A DNA stretch of 64,000 nucleotides from an uncultured Oscillospiraceae bacterium. Its GTDB lineage: Bacteria > Bacillota > Clostridia > Oscillospirales > Oscillospiraceae. Positions 17,390-26,185 of this stretch are shown here, piece after piece (position 1 is the first letter of the stretch; each line of letters begins with the position of its first letter). The stretch covers positions 8,997-72,996 of the forward strand of contig CAKTMO010000006.1 in the NCBI GenBank assembly GCA_934573935.1, given 5' to 3'. Under the pieces are notes generated by a model that did no database searches, was not told the origin of the DNA, and saw nothing but the letters and a program-made list of their open reading frames with translations. Both the position numbers and the translations under genes were made by a program.

Positions 17390-17418
17390 TTGACGGCGCC
17401 GGTGGAATACGGTACACT
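17390..17418 (+). promoter_or_regulatory. SigA promoter of feoAB
   Basis: TTGACG (17390-17395), 17-bp spacer and TACACT (17413-17418), 39 nt upstream of the feoAB start. I could not confirm a Fur box. Confidence 0.6.
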
Positions 17419-17457
17419 TTAAGTGACAATGGATAAGAGTAACGGAAGGATATTTTT

Positions 17458-19824
17458 ATGACAGGACAAGAGAGACAGATAACGTTGAATACTCTGGCCA
17501 TCGGCCAGTCGGCCCGCATCGCTGCGGTGGGGGGCGAGGGCGGTCTGCGTCAGCATTTTCTGGACATGGGACTGATCCCTGGCGCAGATGTGACGCTGGT
17601 GAAGTTTGCGCCCATGGGGGACCCCATGGAGCTGCGGATCCACGGATACGAGTTGACGCTGCGTTTGTCGGACGCTGCGCAGATCACCGTGACGCCGATC
17701 AAACCGGCAGTGCGGACAGCCAAGGAACGGGATGCGTGCATCGACTGCGAGCACCCCGGCCTGGGCGAAGGAGGACGATACCACAGCAAAGCGGAGGAAC
17801 ATCCGCTTCCGGAAGAAACCACGCTGACATTTGCGCTGGCGGGCAATCAGAACTGCGGAAAGACCACGCTGTTCAACCAGTTGACCGGCTCCAACCAGCA
17901 CGTGGGCAATTTCCCCGGCGTGACGGTGGACAGAAAGAGCGGTGCGATCCGCGATTATCCCAACACGGAGATCACGGATCTGCCCGGCATTTACTCCATG
18001 TCACCCTACACCAGTGAGGAGATCGTGACCCGACAATTCATCATCAATGAAAAGCCCACCGGCATCATCAATATTGTGGATGCCACCAATATCGAGCGGA
18101 ATCTGTATCTGACCATGCAGCTGCTGGAGCTGGATGTCCCCATGGTGCTGGCGCTGAATATGATGGACGAGGTGCGGGGCAACGGCGGCGCTATTCGCAT
18201 CAATGAGATGGAGGCCCTGTTGGGCATCCCTGTGGTGCCCATCTCCGCCGCCAAGAACGAGGGCGTGGACGAGCTGGTTCACCATGCGATCCATGTGGCC
18301 AAGTATCAGGAAAAACCGGGGCGCACGGATTTTTGCGGTATGAACGATCACGGCGGCGCGGTGCACCGCTGCCTGCACGCCATCATGCATCTGATCGCCG
18401 ACCACGCGGAGGAGGCGGGGATCCCTGTCAGATTTGCCGCCACCAAGCTGGTGGAGGGCGACCATCGGGTACTGGAAGCGCTGGCGCTGGATCAGAACGA
18501 GCGGGAGATGCTGGAGCATATCATCGTCCAGATGGAGACGGAGCGGGGTCTTGACCGCGCTGCCGCCATTGCGGATATGCGCTTTTCCTTCATTCAGGAG
18601 CTGGTAGACGCCACAGTCATCAAGCCGCACGAGAGCAAGGAGCACCTTCGCAGCCAGAAGATTGACAGGATACTGACGGGAAAATACACCGCGATCCCCG
18701 CCTTTATCGGCATCATGGGGCTGGTGTTTCTTCTGACCTTCAATGTGATCGGCGCGTGGCTGCAGGGATTGCTGGAAAACGCCATCCAATGGCTGACGCT
18801 GCTGGTCAGCAACGCGCTGGTGTCGTGGGAGGTAAACGAGGCGGTGCGCTCGCTGGTGGTGGATGGTATTTTCACGGGAGTCGGCAGCGTATTGAGCTTT
18901 TTGCCTATCATTGTGACGCTGTTTTTCTTCCTGTCCCTGCTGGAAGACACAGGCTATATGGCGCGTGTGGCCTTTGTGATGGATAAGCTGCTGCGTAAGA
19001 TCGGCCTGTCAGGCCGCAGCATTGTGCCCATGCTGATCGGCTTCGGCTGCACAGTTCCCGGCGTCATGGCCAGCCGCACTTTGCCCTCGGAGCGTGACCG
19101 CAAGATGACCATTTTGCTGACGCCCTTTATGAGCTGCTCGGCCAAGCTGCCGATCTATGGATTCTTCACCGCTGCTTTTTTCCCGAAGCACAGCGGCCTT
19201 GTGATGGTCGGACTGTATTTTCTGGGCATTGCTGTGGGGATCTTAGTGGCGCTGATCTTCAAAAACACCCTGTTTCGGGGTGAGGCTGTTCCCTTTGTGA
19301 TGGAGCTGCCCAACTATCGCATGCCGGGCTTAAAGAATGTGGGACAGCTTCTCTGGGACAAGGCCAAGGACTTTTTGCAGCGTGCCTTTACGGTGATCTT
19401 CCTGGCGACTATCGTGATCTGGTTCCTGCAGACCTTTGATCTGCATCTGCAGATCGTACAGGACTCCCAGGACAGCATTCTGGCGCTGGTGGCAAGCCGT
19501 ATCGCACCTGTTTTCAAGCCGCTGGGCTTTGGCGACTGGCGCATCTCCACGGCGCTGATCACCGGCTTTATTGCCAAGGAGAGCGTGGTTTCCACGCTGA
19601 TGGTGCTGGTGGGCGACGGCATTACCACACTGCTGACGGTGGGCGCTGCCGCGCCGCTGCTGGTGTTCTGTCTGCTGTATACGCCCTGCGTGGCGGCCAT
19701 CGCCTCCGTCCGGCGTGAGTTGGGCGGCAAGTGGGCGTTGTGCATGGTGGCGCTGCAGTGTGCCATCGCCTGGGTCTGTGCGTGCCTGCTGCGGACGATC
19801 ATGCTGCTGGCGGGGGTGGCCTGA
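17458..19824 (+). CDS. feoB: Ferrous iron transporter, FeoA-FeoB fusion
   Basis: 788 residues. Residues 8-82 form a FeoA SH3-like domain (LRQHFLDMGLIPGADVTLVKFAPMGDP). A Cys-containing linker (CIDCEHPG) follows. The FeoB G domain starts at about 125 with G1 GNQNCGKTT (129-137), G2 NFPGVTVD, G3 DLPG and G4 NMMD. The C-terminal permease has two Gate-type repeats with conserved Cys (FGCTVPGVMASRT, FMSCSAKLPIY). It imports Fe(II). Fusion of FeoA to FeoB occurs in some Clostridia. A Cys-rich Feo-associated gene overlaps its stop. Confidence 0.96.
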   Translation: MTGQERQITLNTLAIGQSARIAAVGGEGGLRQHFLDMGLIPGADVTLVKFAPMGDPMELRIHGYELTLRLSDAAQITVTPIKPAVRTAKERDACIDCEHPGLGEGGRYHSKAEEHPLPEETTLTFALAGNQNCGKTTLFNQLTGSNQHVGNFPGVTVDRKSGAIRDYPNTEITDLPGIYSMSPYTSEEIVTRQFIINEKPTGIINIVDATNIERNLYLTMQLLELDVPMVLALNMMDEVRGNGGAIRINEMEALLGIPVVPISAAKNEGVDELVHHAIHVAKYQEKPGRTDFCGMNDHGGAVHRCLHAIMHLIADHAEEAGIPVRFAATKLVEGDHRVLEALALDQNEREMLEHIIVQMETERGLDRAAAIADMRFSFIQELVDATVIKPHESKEHLRSQKIDRILTGKYTAIPAFIGIMGLVFLLTFNVIGAWLQGLLENAIQWLTLLVSNALVSWEVNEAVRSLVVDGIFTGVGSVLSFLPIIVTLFFFLSLLEDTGYMARVAFVMDKLLRKIGLSGRSIVPMLIGFGCTVPGVMASRTLPSERDRKMTILLTPFMSCSAKLPIYGFFTAAFFPKHSGLVMVGLYFLGIAVGILVALIFKNTLFRGEAVPFVMELPNYRMPGLKNVGQLLWDKAKDFLQRAFTVIFLATIVIWFLQTFDLHLQIVQDSQDSILALVASRIAPVFKPLGFGDWRISTALITGFIAKESVVSTLMVLVGDGITTLLTVGAAAPLLVFCLLYTPCVAAIASVRRELGGKWALCMVALQCAIAWVCACLLRTIMLLAGVA

Positions 19825-19964
19825 TGAACGGAGCCACGATTTTGGTGGTGCTGACGGTGATCGCCGCTGTGGTGGCAGCGGTACACGCCTGCCGGAAGCA
19901 GGGACGGGGCGGCTGCTGCCGCGACTGCCGGCACTGCGGAAAATGCACAGAAAAACATACATAA
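19824..19964 (+). CDS. FeoB-associated Cys-rich membrane protein
   Basis: A 46-residue peptide whose ATG overlaps the feoB stop (TGATG). One N-terminal transmembrane helix (ATILVVLTVIAAVVAAVHA) is followed by a cytoplasmic tail with five cysteines (CCRDCRHCGKC). This matches the small FeoB-associated Cys-rich family. A role in Fe(II) delivery or FeoB regulation is likely but unproven. Confidence 0.88.
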   Translation: MNGATILVVLTVIAAVVAAVHACRKQGRGGCCRDCRHCGKCTEKHT

Positions 19965-19966
19965 GG

Positions 19967-19999
19967 AAATGCCGCAGGCATGGAAGCCTGCGGCATTTT
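19967..19999. terminator. Terminator between feo operon and ModE-like gene
   Basis: ATGCCGCAGGC pairs perfectly with GCCTGCGGCAT, flanked by AAA and TTTT. It serves both convergent transcripts. Confidence 0.85.
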
Positions 20000-20013
20000 G
20001 GGATATGATGTGA

Positions 20014-20358
20014 TCAGAGAAAATCTTTGAACCGCTGGGTGAACAGTTTGTCGCCGTACTCCTGCAGTTCTTTGCAGAAGCTGTCGTAGGCGGTCAGCAT
20101 GGCGGCACCCTCCGCGGTCAGCGATGCGCCGCCGCCATGTTTGCCGCCGGCGGTGGAGTCCAACAGCTTGAAGCCCAGCGCGTTTTCGGCGTTTTTGATG
20201 ACCGTCCACGCCTTGGAATAGGCCATTTCCATCTCCAGCGCGGCAGCGCGCAACGAATGGAGCCGTTCCACACGGTGGAGCAGCTGAGCAACGCCGGGGC
20301 CGAAGCACTTGGCATCGGTAAACAGGCGGCAGGATAGGTTGTATCGTAATTCTTTCAT
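20014..20358 (-). CDS. ModE-like winged-HTH regulator (short form, no TOBE domain)
   Basis: 114 residues, MKELRYNLSCRLF start. The LysR-like winged HTH of the ModE family is visible in LHSLRAAALEMEMAYSKAWTVIKNAENALGFKLLDS followed by GGGASLTAEGAAML. It corresponds to the ModE DNA-binding domain alone; the molybdate-binding TOBE repeats are absent. It diverges from yqeB, a maturation gene of selenium-dependent molybdenum hydroxylases, so it may tune that pathway (inference). Its -10 box ends 6 nt before the ATG and no Shine-Dalgarno is seen, which suggests a leaderless mRNA. Confidence 0.82.
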   Translation of the reverse strand: MKELRYNLSCRLFTDAKCFGPGVAQLLHRVERLHSLRAAALEMEMAYSKAWTVIKNAENALGFKLLDSTAGGKHGGGASLTAEGAAMLTAYDSFCKELQEYGDKLFTQRFKDFL

Positions 20359-20364
20359 AAGAAT

Positions 20365-20428
20365 ATTGTACCAGCCTCGGAAGAAATCGTCAAGCATGAT
20401 TGACTATCCCGACCGGACGTGCTATTCT
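20365..20428. promoter_or_regulatory. Back-to-back divergent promoters (ModE-like / yqeB)
   Basis: Minus strand: TTGACG (20393-20388), 17 bp, TACAAT (20370-20365), then 6 nt to the regulator's ATG. Plus strand: TTGACT (20400-20405), 17 bp, TATTCT (20423-20428). The two -35 boxes are only 6 bp apart, so one bound regulator could block both. Confidence 0.75.
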
Positions 20429-20459
20429 CATGGAAAAGAAAAAAGGAGGAAAACGCCCT

Positions 20460-21242
20460 ATGCGTGTACTGATCCGCGGCGCGGGGGATATTGCCACCGG
20501 CATCGCCCTGCGGCTGTATCGCGCCCGCTTCCAGGTCGTGATGACCGATCTGCCGAGACCCACCGCCATTCGCCGCACGGTCTGCTTTTCACAGGCCATC
20601 GTCCACGGCGAGACGGAGGTAGAAGGCGTTCGGGCCATATGCGCCGCTGATGCCGACGCGGCAGAAGAGATCATGGCCCGAGGCGACATCCCCGTATTGG
20701 CCGATCCAGAGTGCGCCTGCCGTGTTGCGCTGCGGCCTGACGCATTGGTGGACGCCATCCTGGCCAAGCGGAATCTGGGCACCGCCATGACAGATGCGCC
20801 GGTGGTCGTGGGGATCGGCCCGGGCTTTACCGCGGGGGAGGATTGCCATGCCGTGGTGGAGACCATGCGCGGACACACGCTGGGCCGCGTGATCTACCAG
20901 GGCAGCGCGCTGCCCAACACCAACATCCCAGGGCTGATTGGCGGCTATGCCGGCGAGCGGGTGCTGCGTGCGCCGGATGACGGGATCTTCCATACGGTGC
21001 TGGATATCGGTGCACTGGTGAAATCCGGCGATGTGGCGGGAACGGTGAACGGCAAGCCCATGTGCTGCACCATTGACGGCGTGTTGAGGGGCCTTTTGGC
21101 GGATGGGACGCCGGTGCACAAGGGGATGAAATCCGGTGACGTTGATCCGCGCTGCAGGGAGGAGTACTGCTTTACCGCGTCGGACAAAGCGCTTGCGGTA
21201 GGCGGCGGCGTGCTGGAGGCGCTGCTGCATTTGTGCAGATAG
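20460..21242 (+). CDS. yqeB: Selenium-dependent molybdenum hydroxylase maturation protein YqeB
   Basis: 260 residues with an N-terminal Rossmann-type start (VLIRGAGDIATGIALRLYRA) and a central LGTAMTDAPVVVGIGPGFTAGEDCHAVVETMRGH block. These fit the EF2563/YqeB family that accompanies SelD in genomes with selenium-dependent molybdenum hydroxylases. The family is thought to act in delivering the labile selenium cofactor; its biochemistry is unsettled. ATG 20460 has AAAGGAGG about 9 nt upstream, although an in-frame ATG at 20430 exists. With selD, YedE, the TusA-like protein and DUF3343 nearby, it suggests that selenium here serves Mo-hydroxylases. Confidence 0.88.
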   Translation: MRVLIRGAGDIATGIALRLYRARFQVVMTDLPRPTAIRRTVCFSQAIVHGETEVEGVRAICAADADAAEEIMARGDIPVLADPECACRVALRPDALVDAILAKRNLGTAMTDAPVVVGIGPGFTAGEDCHAVVETMRGHTLGRVIYQGSALPNTNIPGLIGGYAGERVLRAPDDGIFHTVLDIGALVKSGDVAGTVNGKPMCCTIDGVLRGLLADGTPVHKGMKSGDVDPRCREEYCFTASDKALAVGGGVLEALLHLCR

Positions 21243-21320
21243 CCTTATTTTTTGTTAGGTTTTCTAAATAATTGTAAGATTTTTTATGTGTTTTCAACAG
21301 TAGAATATCCGCGAAAGCTG

Positions 21321-21329
21321 TGGTATAAT
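21321..21329 (+). promoter_or_regulatory. Extended -10 promoter of pckA
   Basis: TGGTATAAT forms an extended -10 (TGn + TATAAT at 21324-21329) 75 nt upstream of pckA. No good -35 is present. Confidence 0.5.
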
Positions 21330-21404
21330 AACAATACCCTCAAAATGGGGGAACATTCCGAACAACATAATTTTACAATAAATTATTGAAAAGGAGAATA
21401 CAAC

Positions 21405-23003
21405 ATGATCGATCTGAAGAAGTACGGTATTACCGGCGTAAGCGAAGTCGTTTACAACCCTTCCTATGAAGAGCTCTTTGCCGAAGAGACCAAGAAGGAT
21501 CTGACCGGCTATGAGGTCGGCCAGGTCACCGAGCTTGGCGCCGTGAATGTGATGACCGGCATCTACACCGGCCGCTCTCCTAAGGATAAGTATATCGTCA
21601 TGGACGAGAACTCCAAGGACACCGTCTGGTGGACCAGCGAGGGCTATAAGAACGACAACCATCCCATGAGCGAGGACGTCTGGGCCAAGGTGAAGGATAT
21701 CGCCGTCAACGAGCTGTGCAACAAGCGCCTGTTCGTAGTGGATGCTTTCTGCGGTGCCAACAAGGACACCCGCATGGCTGTCCGCTTCATCATGGAGGTG
21801 GCATGGCAGGCTCATTTCGTGGAAAACATGTTCATCAAGCCCACCGCTGAGGAACTGAAGAACTTCGAACCTGATTTTGTGGTGTACAACGCCTCCAAGG
21901 CCAAAGTGGAGGATTATAAGGCGCTGGGCCTGAACTCTGAGACCTGCGTGGCCTTCAACATCACTTCCTGTGAGCAGGTCATCATCAACACCTGGTACGG
22001 CGGCGAAATGAAGAAGGGTATGTTCTCCATGATGAACTACTACCTGCCCCTGAAGGGCATCGCCTCCATGCACTGCTCCGCCAACACCGACATGAACGGC
22101 GAGAACACCGCCATCTTCTTCGGCCTGTCCGGCACCGGCAAGACCACCCTGTCCACCGACCCCAAGCGTCTGCTGATCGGCGATGACGAGCACGGCTGGG
22201 ACGACAACGGCGTGTTTAACTTCGAGGGCGGCTGCTATGCCAAGGTCATCAATCTGGACAAGGATTCCGAGCCTGATATTTACAACGCCATCCGCCGCGA
22301 TGCGCTGCTGGAGAACGTTACGGTCGATGCCAACGGCAAGATCGACTTTGATGACAAGTCCGTCACCGAGAATACCCGCGTCAGCTATCCCATCGACCAC
22401 ATCAAGAACATCGTGCGTCCCATCTCTGCGGCTCCCGCGGCGAAGAACGTGATCTTCCTGTCCGCCGACGCCTTCGGCGTGCTGCCTCCCGTGTCCATCC
22501 TGACGCCGGAGCAGACCCAGTACTACTTCCTGTCCGGTTTCACCGCCAAGCTGGCCGGTACGGAGCGTGGCATCACCGAGCCGACCCCGACCTTCTCCGC
22601 CTGCTTCGGCCAGGCCTTCCTGGAGCTGCATCCCACCAAGTACGCCGAAGAGCTGGTGAAGAAGATGGAGCTGTCCGGCGCCAAGGCCTATCTGGTCAAC
22701 ACCGGCTGGAACGGTACCGGCAAGCGTATCTCCATTAAGGATACCCGCGGCATCATCGACGCCATTCTGTCCGGCGCCATCAAGATCGCGCCCACCAAGA
22801 CGATCCCCCACTTCAACTTTGAGGTGCCCACCGCACTGCCTGGTGTGGATCCCGCTATTCTGGATCCCCGTGACACTTATGCCGATGTTTCCGAATGGGA
22901 GAACAAGGCGCAGGATCTGGCCGGCCGCTTCGTGAAGAACTTTGCCAAGTATGAGACCAACGAGGCCGGTAAGGCTCTGGTCAAGGCTGGCCCCAAGGCA
23001 TAA
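21405..23003 (+). CDS. pckA: Phosphoenolpyruvate carboxykinase (ATP)
   Basis: 532 residues. It interconverts oxaloacetate + ATP and PEP + CO2 + ADP. Conserved blocks: the substrate-binding [14 protein letters not shown], the kinase-1a P-loop [11 protein letters not shown], kinase-2 [11 protein letters not shown], and the [10 protein letters not shown] metal/substrate segment. These identify the ATP-dependent class rather than the GTP class. In anaerobic Clostridia the enzyme often works in the carboxylating direction. GAAAAGGAG precedes ATG 21405 and a terminator follows. Confidence 0.97.
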   Translation: MIDLKKYGITGVSEVVYNPSYEELFAEETKKDLTGYEVGQVTELGAVNVMTGIYTGRSPKDKYIVMDENSKDTVWWTSEGYKNDNHPMSEDVWAKVKDIAVNELCNKRLFVVDAFCGANKDTRMAVRFIMEVAWQAHFVENMFIKPTAEELKNFEPDFVVYNASKAKVEDYKALGLNSETCVAFNITSCEQVIINTWYGGEMKKGMFSMMNYYLPLKGIASMHCSANTDMNGENTAIFFGLSGTGKTTLSTDPKRLLIGDDEHGWDDNGVFNFEGGCYAKVINLDKDSEPDIYNAIRRDALLENVTVDANGKIDFDDKSVTENTRVSYPIDHIKNIVRPISAAPAAKNVIFLSADAFGVLPPVSILTPEQTQYYFLSGFTAKLAGTERGITEPTPTFSACFGQAFLELHPTKYAEELVKKMELSGAKAYLVNTGWNGTGKRISIKDTRGIIDAILSGAIKIAPTKTIPHFNFEVPTALPGVDPAILDPRDTYADVSEWENKAQDLAGRFVKNFAKYETNEAGKALVKAGPKA

Positions 23004-23022
23004 ACAGCCTTGCGATGCTGAC

Positions 23023-23056
23023 AAAAATGCCGGTAGCTTGCTTCCGGCATTTTTTC
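23023..23056 (+). terminator. Terminator after pckA
   Basis: AAAATGCCGG pairs with CCGGCATTTT across a 10-nt loop and ends in six T. Confidence 0.85.
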
Positions 23057-23087
23057 TGTAAATCATAGGAGAAAAAGGAGATCCTCT

Positions 23088-23396
23088 ATGCTGGAAGTGA
23101 AAATTCTGATCTCTGATCTGGATTATGACGGCGTTGTGGAGCTGGCAGCTCCTCTGGCCGCGGAAAAGCTTGCCCAAAAAGGCGGCCTGATGGGCAGGCT
23201 GTCGGGAAGCGTCGAAGGACTGAAAAAGCTGATCTACAACAAATACCTGGCCGGAAAAACACAGGAGGAGCGGGATCAGCTTGCCGCCGAGCTTGCCGCC
23301 AAACATCAAAAACTGCTGATGGAAAAAGCCGCTGAACTGGCGGAACGAAACGGCGTTCACGTGCAGGTGCGGGATATCTCCCTGCGAAAATTATAA
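23088..23396 (+). CDS. Small conserved-type hypothetical protein
   Basis: 102 residues. I do not recognise a named domain. The N-terminal strand-rich start (LEVKILISDLDYDGVVELAAPL) is followed by a Lys/Gln/Glu-rich helical stretch, likely coiled (KTQEERDQLAAELAAKHQKL). There is no signal peptide or membrane segment. A good AAAAAGGAG ribosome binding site precedes ATG 23088, and the gene lies between two strong terminators, so it is probably a single-gene unit behind pckA read-through or its own promoter. Confidence 0.72.
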   Translation: MLEVKILISDLDYDGVVELAAPLAAEKLAQKGGLMGRLSGSVEGLKKLIYNKYLAGKTQEERDQLAAELAAKHQKLLMEKAAELAERNGVHVQVRDISLRKL

Positions 23397-23397
23397 A

Positions 23398-23434
23398 AAA
23401 TAACGGCAAAGGGTGAAACCTTTGCCGTTATTTC
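23398..23434. terminator. Bidirectional terminator
   Basis: AAATAACGGCAAAGG pairs perfectly with CCTTTGCCGTTATTT around a 6-nt loop, between convergent genes. Confidence 0.85.
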
Positions 23435-23464
23435 AACGTCTATAATATAGTGTTGGGATAGCCC

Positions 23465-24505
23465 TTATTGTTTCAGGGCATTGACTGCCTGACGCAGCGC
23501 ATCAACATTCTCCTGCGTGGTGGCCCAGCTGCCGCAGAAGCGCACACCGGAATGGGTGGCATCGACCCGCGTCCAGTACTCATAGCCGAAGCTTTTGCCC
23601 AGGATCGCCAACTCATCATCGGGAATGATGGGATACTGCTGGTTGGTGGGGGAGTCAAACAGCAGGGGGTAGCCGTTGGATACGAAGATGTCACGGATCT
23701 GGAAGGCCATGTCAATGGCATTGCGGGCGATCTTGAAGTACAAATCGTCGGTGAACAGGGTGTCGAACTGGATGCCCAGCAGACGACCCTTGGCCAGCAT
23801 GCCGCCCCGCTGCTTCATCATGAAGCGGAAGTCCTTCTTCAGCGCGGGATTCATGATGACCACCGCCTCGCCGAACAGAGCGCCCACCTTGGTACCGCCG
23901 ATGTAGAACACATCGCACAGACGGGCCAGCTCCGGCAGGGTGATGTCGTTGGCTTCACATACCAGACCGTAGCCCAGACGGGCGCCGTCGATAAACAGTG
24001 GCAGGCCATAGGCGCGGCAGATATCATAAATGGCAGTCAGCTCCGCCTTGCTGTACAGCATGCCGGTCTCGGTAGGCTGAGAGATGTAGACCATGCCGGG
24101 CTGGACGATATGCTCGGTGGACTCATCGTGTTTGTGCCACTCCACATAGTCGGCGATCTGCTGGGCCGTGATCTTGCCATCGTCCGTGGGCAGGGTGATG
24201 ACCTTATGTCCGGTGGACTCGATAGCTCCGGTCTCGTGGCAGTTGATGTGGCCGCTGACGGCGGACATCACGCCCTGCCAAGGCCGCAGGATCGAGGCGA
24301 TGACGGTGGTGTTGGTCTGGGTGCCGCCCACCAGGAAGTGCACGTCGGCGTCCGGCGCCTGACATGCCGCCTTGATCTTCTCACGGGCGGAGGCGCAGAT
24401 CTCATCCTCGCTGTAGCCGATGGTCTGCATCATATTGGTCTCGGCCAGCCGCGCCATGATGGCGCTGTGTGCGCCTTCCAGATAGTCGCTGTTAAAATAG
24501 ATCAT
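23465..24505 (-). CDS. Low-specificity L-threonine aldolase / beta-eliminating lyase family
   Basis: A 346-residue fold-I PLP enzyme starting MIYFNSDYLEGAH. The HFLVGGTQTNTTVIASIL segment binds PLP phosphate, IDGARLGYGL carries the cofactor-contacting Asp, and the Schiff-base lysine is in FYIGGTKVGALFGEA. These match threonine aldolases, which cleave L-threonine or allo-threonine to glycine and acetaldehyde. It is monocistronic, diverges from the sortase gene and has an AAAGGAGC-type ribosome binding site upstream of ATG 24505. Confidence 0.9.
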   Translation of the reverse strand: MIYFNSDYLEGAHSAIMARLAETNMMQTIGYSEDEICASAREKIKAACQAPDADVHFLVGGTQTNTTVIASILRPWQGVMSAVSGHINCHETGAIESTGHKVITLPTDDGKITAQQIADYVEWHKHDESTEHIVQPGMVYISQPTETGMLYSKAELTAIYDICRAYGLPLFIDGARLGYGLVCEANDITLPELARLCDVFYIGGTKVGALFGEAVVIMNPALKKDFRFMMKQRGGMLAKGRLLGIQFDTLFTDDLYFKIARNAIDMAFQIRDIFVSNGYPLLFDSPTNQQYPIIPDDELAILGKSFGYEYWTRVDATHSGVRFCGSWATTQENVDALRQAVNALKQ

Positions 24506-24587
24506 GATAGGTGCTCCTTTATATTAGCTTTCCATCACTATTCTATCCCATTTGTCCCGCTAAGTAAAGAGAAATTTCCAATATAGC

Positions 24588-24616
24588 TTGCAAAGTGAGA
24601 CACAATCTGCTACAAT
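24588..24616 (+). promoter_or_regulatory. SigA promoter of the sortase gene
   Basis: TTGCAA (24588-24593), 17-bp spacer and TACAAT (24611-24616). Confidence 0.68.
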
Positions 24617-24643
24617 ACTCTATACGACAAGGAGGCTTGTTTG

Positions 24644-25486
24644 ATGAACAATAATACAAACTATCCCGAATATCAAGAGGGCGGAAAACGCGCCGCAGGT
24701 GCCCGCCGCAGAAAAGGAAAAAAACAGAACCGCGCTTTATACTATGTGATCTTAGTGGTGCTGCTGGGCGTGCTGGTGTTTTCCGCCGTGAAGATCATCA
24801 GCTATTTCAGACAGCAGGCGGCGGCAGCCGATGCGCAGCAGGGCGTGCTGGATGACTTTATCACGCCGGCCAACTCTGATGACACCACTGATGGACAGGG
24901 AACGACTTCGGATGATACGAAGACTCCCGATCAGGATTCCATTACGGTGAACTTTGATAAGATGCTTGAAAAGTATCCGGATGTTGTTGGCTTTATCTAT
25001 GCCGCCAACACCAATATCAAGTATGCGATCCAGCACGGCAAGGGCAATGATTATTACCTGACCCACGACAGCGAGGGCAATACCAACAACAACGGCAGTA
25101 TCTTTGTGGAACAGCTGAACAGCGGCTCCTTCTCGGATAATAATACCATCATTTACGGTCACAACATGAAGACCGGCATGATGTTTGCCAACCTGCGTAA
25201 CTACCACACGGACAAGTCCTATTACGCTGCCCACCCCTATATGTATATCTACACCCCCAGCCAGAACTATCGTCTGGATCTGTTTGCCGGCTTTGTCTGT
25301 GAGCATGACGACGAGATCTACAATACGTCTCTGACCCAGGAACAGTTGGAGGCTATGGCGGCCAAGTCCGACTTTACGTCGAAGATCGGCACGCCCACCG
25401 GCAAGACGGTGACACTGTCCACTTGCTCCTACGAGTTTGACAACGCCCGCTATGTGGTGATCGGCTCTCTGGTTCCCATTGATTGA
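24644..25486 (+). CDS. srtB: Class B sortase
   Basis: 280 residues: a short basic cytoplasmic N-terminus, one signal-anchor helix (YYVILVVLLGVLVFSAVKII), a Thr/Asp-rich linker, then the sortase fold. The catalytic His lies in IIYGHNMKTG, the Cys in VTLSTCSYEF and the Arg in NARYVVIGSL. The class B pattern (DGVDYPVV-like strand region and TLSTC) fits a cysteine transpeptidase that anchors proteins to the cell wall or builds pili. No LPxTG-type substrate gene is adjacent. ATG 24644 has AAGGAGG 8 nt upstream. Confidence 0.92.
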   Translation: MNNNTNYPEYQEGGKRAAGARRRKGKKQNRALYYVILVVLLGVLVFSAVKIISYFRQQAAAADAQQGVLDDFITPANSDDTTDGQGTTSDDTKTPDQDSITVNFDKMLEKYPDVVGFIYAANTNIKYAIQHGKGNDYYLTHDSEGNTNNNGSIFVEQLNSGSFSDNNTIIYGHNMKTGMMFANLRNYHTDKSYYAAHPYMYIYTPSQNYRLDLFAGFVCEHDDEIYNTSLTQEQLEAMAAKSDFTSKIGTPTGKTVTLSTCSYEFDNARYVVIGSLVPID

Positions 25487-25503
25487 TAACGATTATCTGT
25501 GAA

Positions 25504-25540
25504 CAAAAACACCCGTGTTGCGCACACGGGTGTTTTTTGT
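25504..25540. terminator. Terminator after srtB
   Basis: AAAAACACCCGTGT pairs with ACACGGGTGTTTTT. It is also usable from the cotJC side. Confidence 0.85.
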
Positions 25541-25569
25541 TTACGGCGAAGAGAGCAGAAGAGCAGCCG

Positions 25570-25985
25570 TTATTGATCGAAGCTGGGATTGATATAGTAT
25601 ACGTTCTTCTGATCCATCCGCTCCTTGGCAAGACGCAGTCCCTCGCCGAAGCGCTGGAAGTGTACGATCTCACGGGCACGCAGGAACTTGATGACGTCGT
25701 TCACATCAGGATCGTCACTGAGCCGCAGAATGTTGTCGTAGGTAACACGCGCCTTTTGTTCCGCGGCCAGATCTTCGGTCAGATCGGCGATCAGGTCGCC
25801 CTTGACTGCCATAGACGCAGCGTTCCAAGGAAAACCGGAAGCCGCCGTGGGGTAGACACTCGCCGTGTGATCCACAAAGTAGGCGTCAAAGCCTGCGGTT
25901 TTAATGTCATCCTCACTAAGATTCCGCGTCAGCTGGTGCACGATGGTGCCGATCATCTCCAGGTGTCCCAGTTCCTCTGTGCCGA
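25570..25985 (-). pseudogene. cotJC: cotJC 3' part, severed by the integrated element
   Basis: It encodes the C-terminal two thirds of the manganese-catalase-like spore coat protein CotJC: GTEELGHLEMIG, then the IVHQLTRNLSEDDIKTAGFDAYFVDHTAS stretch through to KNVYYINPSFDQ. The reading frame is intact to the core sequence at 25972-25985, where homology stops. The missing first 65 codons are on the same strand at 42356-42550, 16.4 kb away. Joining 42356 to 25971 gives a continuous 198-codon cotJC. The metal-ligand E and H of ELGHLE lie right at the junction, so neither half should be functional alone. An internal ATG at 25956 could only yield a fragment. Confidence 0.92.
25972..25985. other. 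attL core of the integrated element
   Basis: The 14-bp core TTCCTCTGTGCCGA is identical to that at 42356-42369. Left of it is host cotJC; right of it is element DNA. The core lies in codons for GTEE of cotJC. Confidence 0.9.
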
Positions 25986-26185
25986 CTGGGGAAACGAAAA
26001 TGCCACAAATCGCGGAAAGCCTTGTGCCACAAGGCTTTCAAGGCGCGGAAACCGGCGAAAATGCGAATGTGCGAAAGGCAGGGTGGCTCTGTTCCTTTGC
26101 AACCGATTACCGGCACCGTGGGGTAAGCAAGCACTACCGCGTCGATGTGATGGCCGTACTTCCAGAGGGAGGTGAGGCAGAGTGA
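25986..26185 (+). other. Displaced 3' coding segment of the serine integrase (used in the circular form)
   Basis: The frame that runs through attL is open from before the core to the TGA at 26183-26185 and is the same frame, relative to the core, as the integrase at attR. After excision the integrase would continue TGETKMPQIAE... for 66 residues and end ...DVMAVLPEGGEAE. The stop overlaps the GTG start of the parB-like gene at 26182. In the integrated state this segment has no start codon of its own except host-derived ones, so it is probably untranslated. Confidence 0.75.

Noticed and set aside
21294-23360. Long minus-strand open frame opposite pckA
   Set aside because: The translation is compositionally biased, and it mirrors the codon bias of pckA, an unmistakable enzyme gene on the plus strand.
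25904-25985. Start of the left-end open frame within host cotJC
   Set aside because: These codons are antisense to cotJC. Only the portion right of the core makes sense, as the integrase tail of the circular form.
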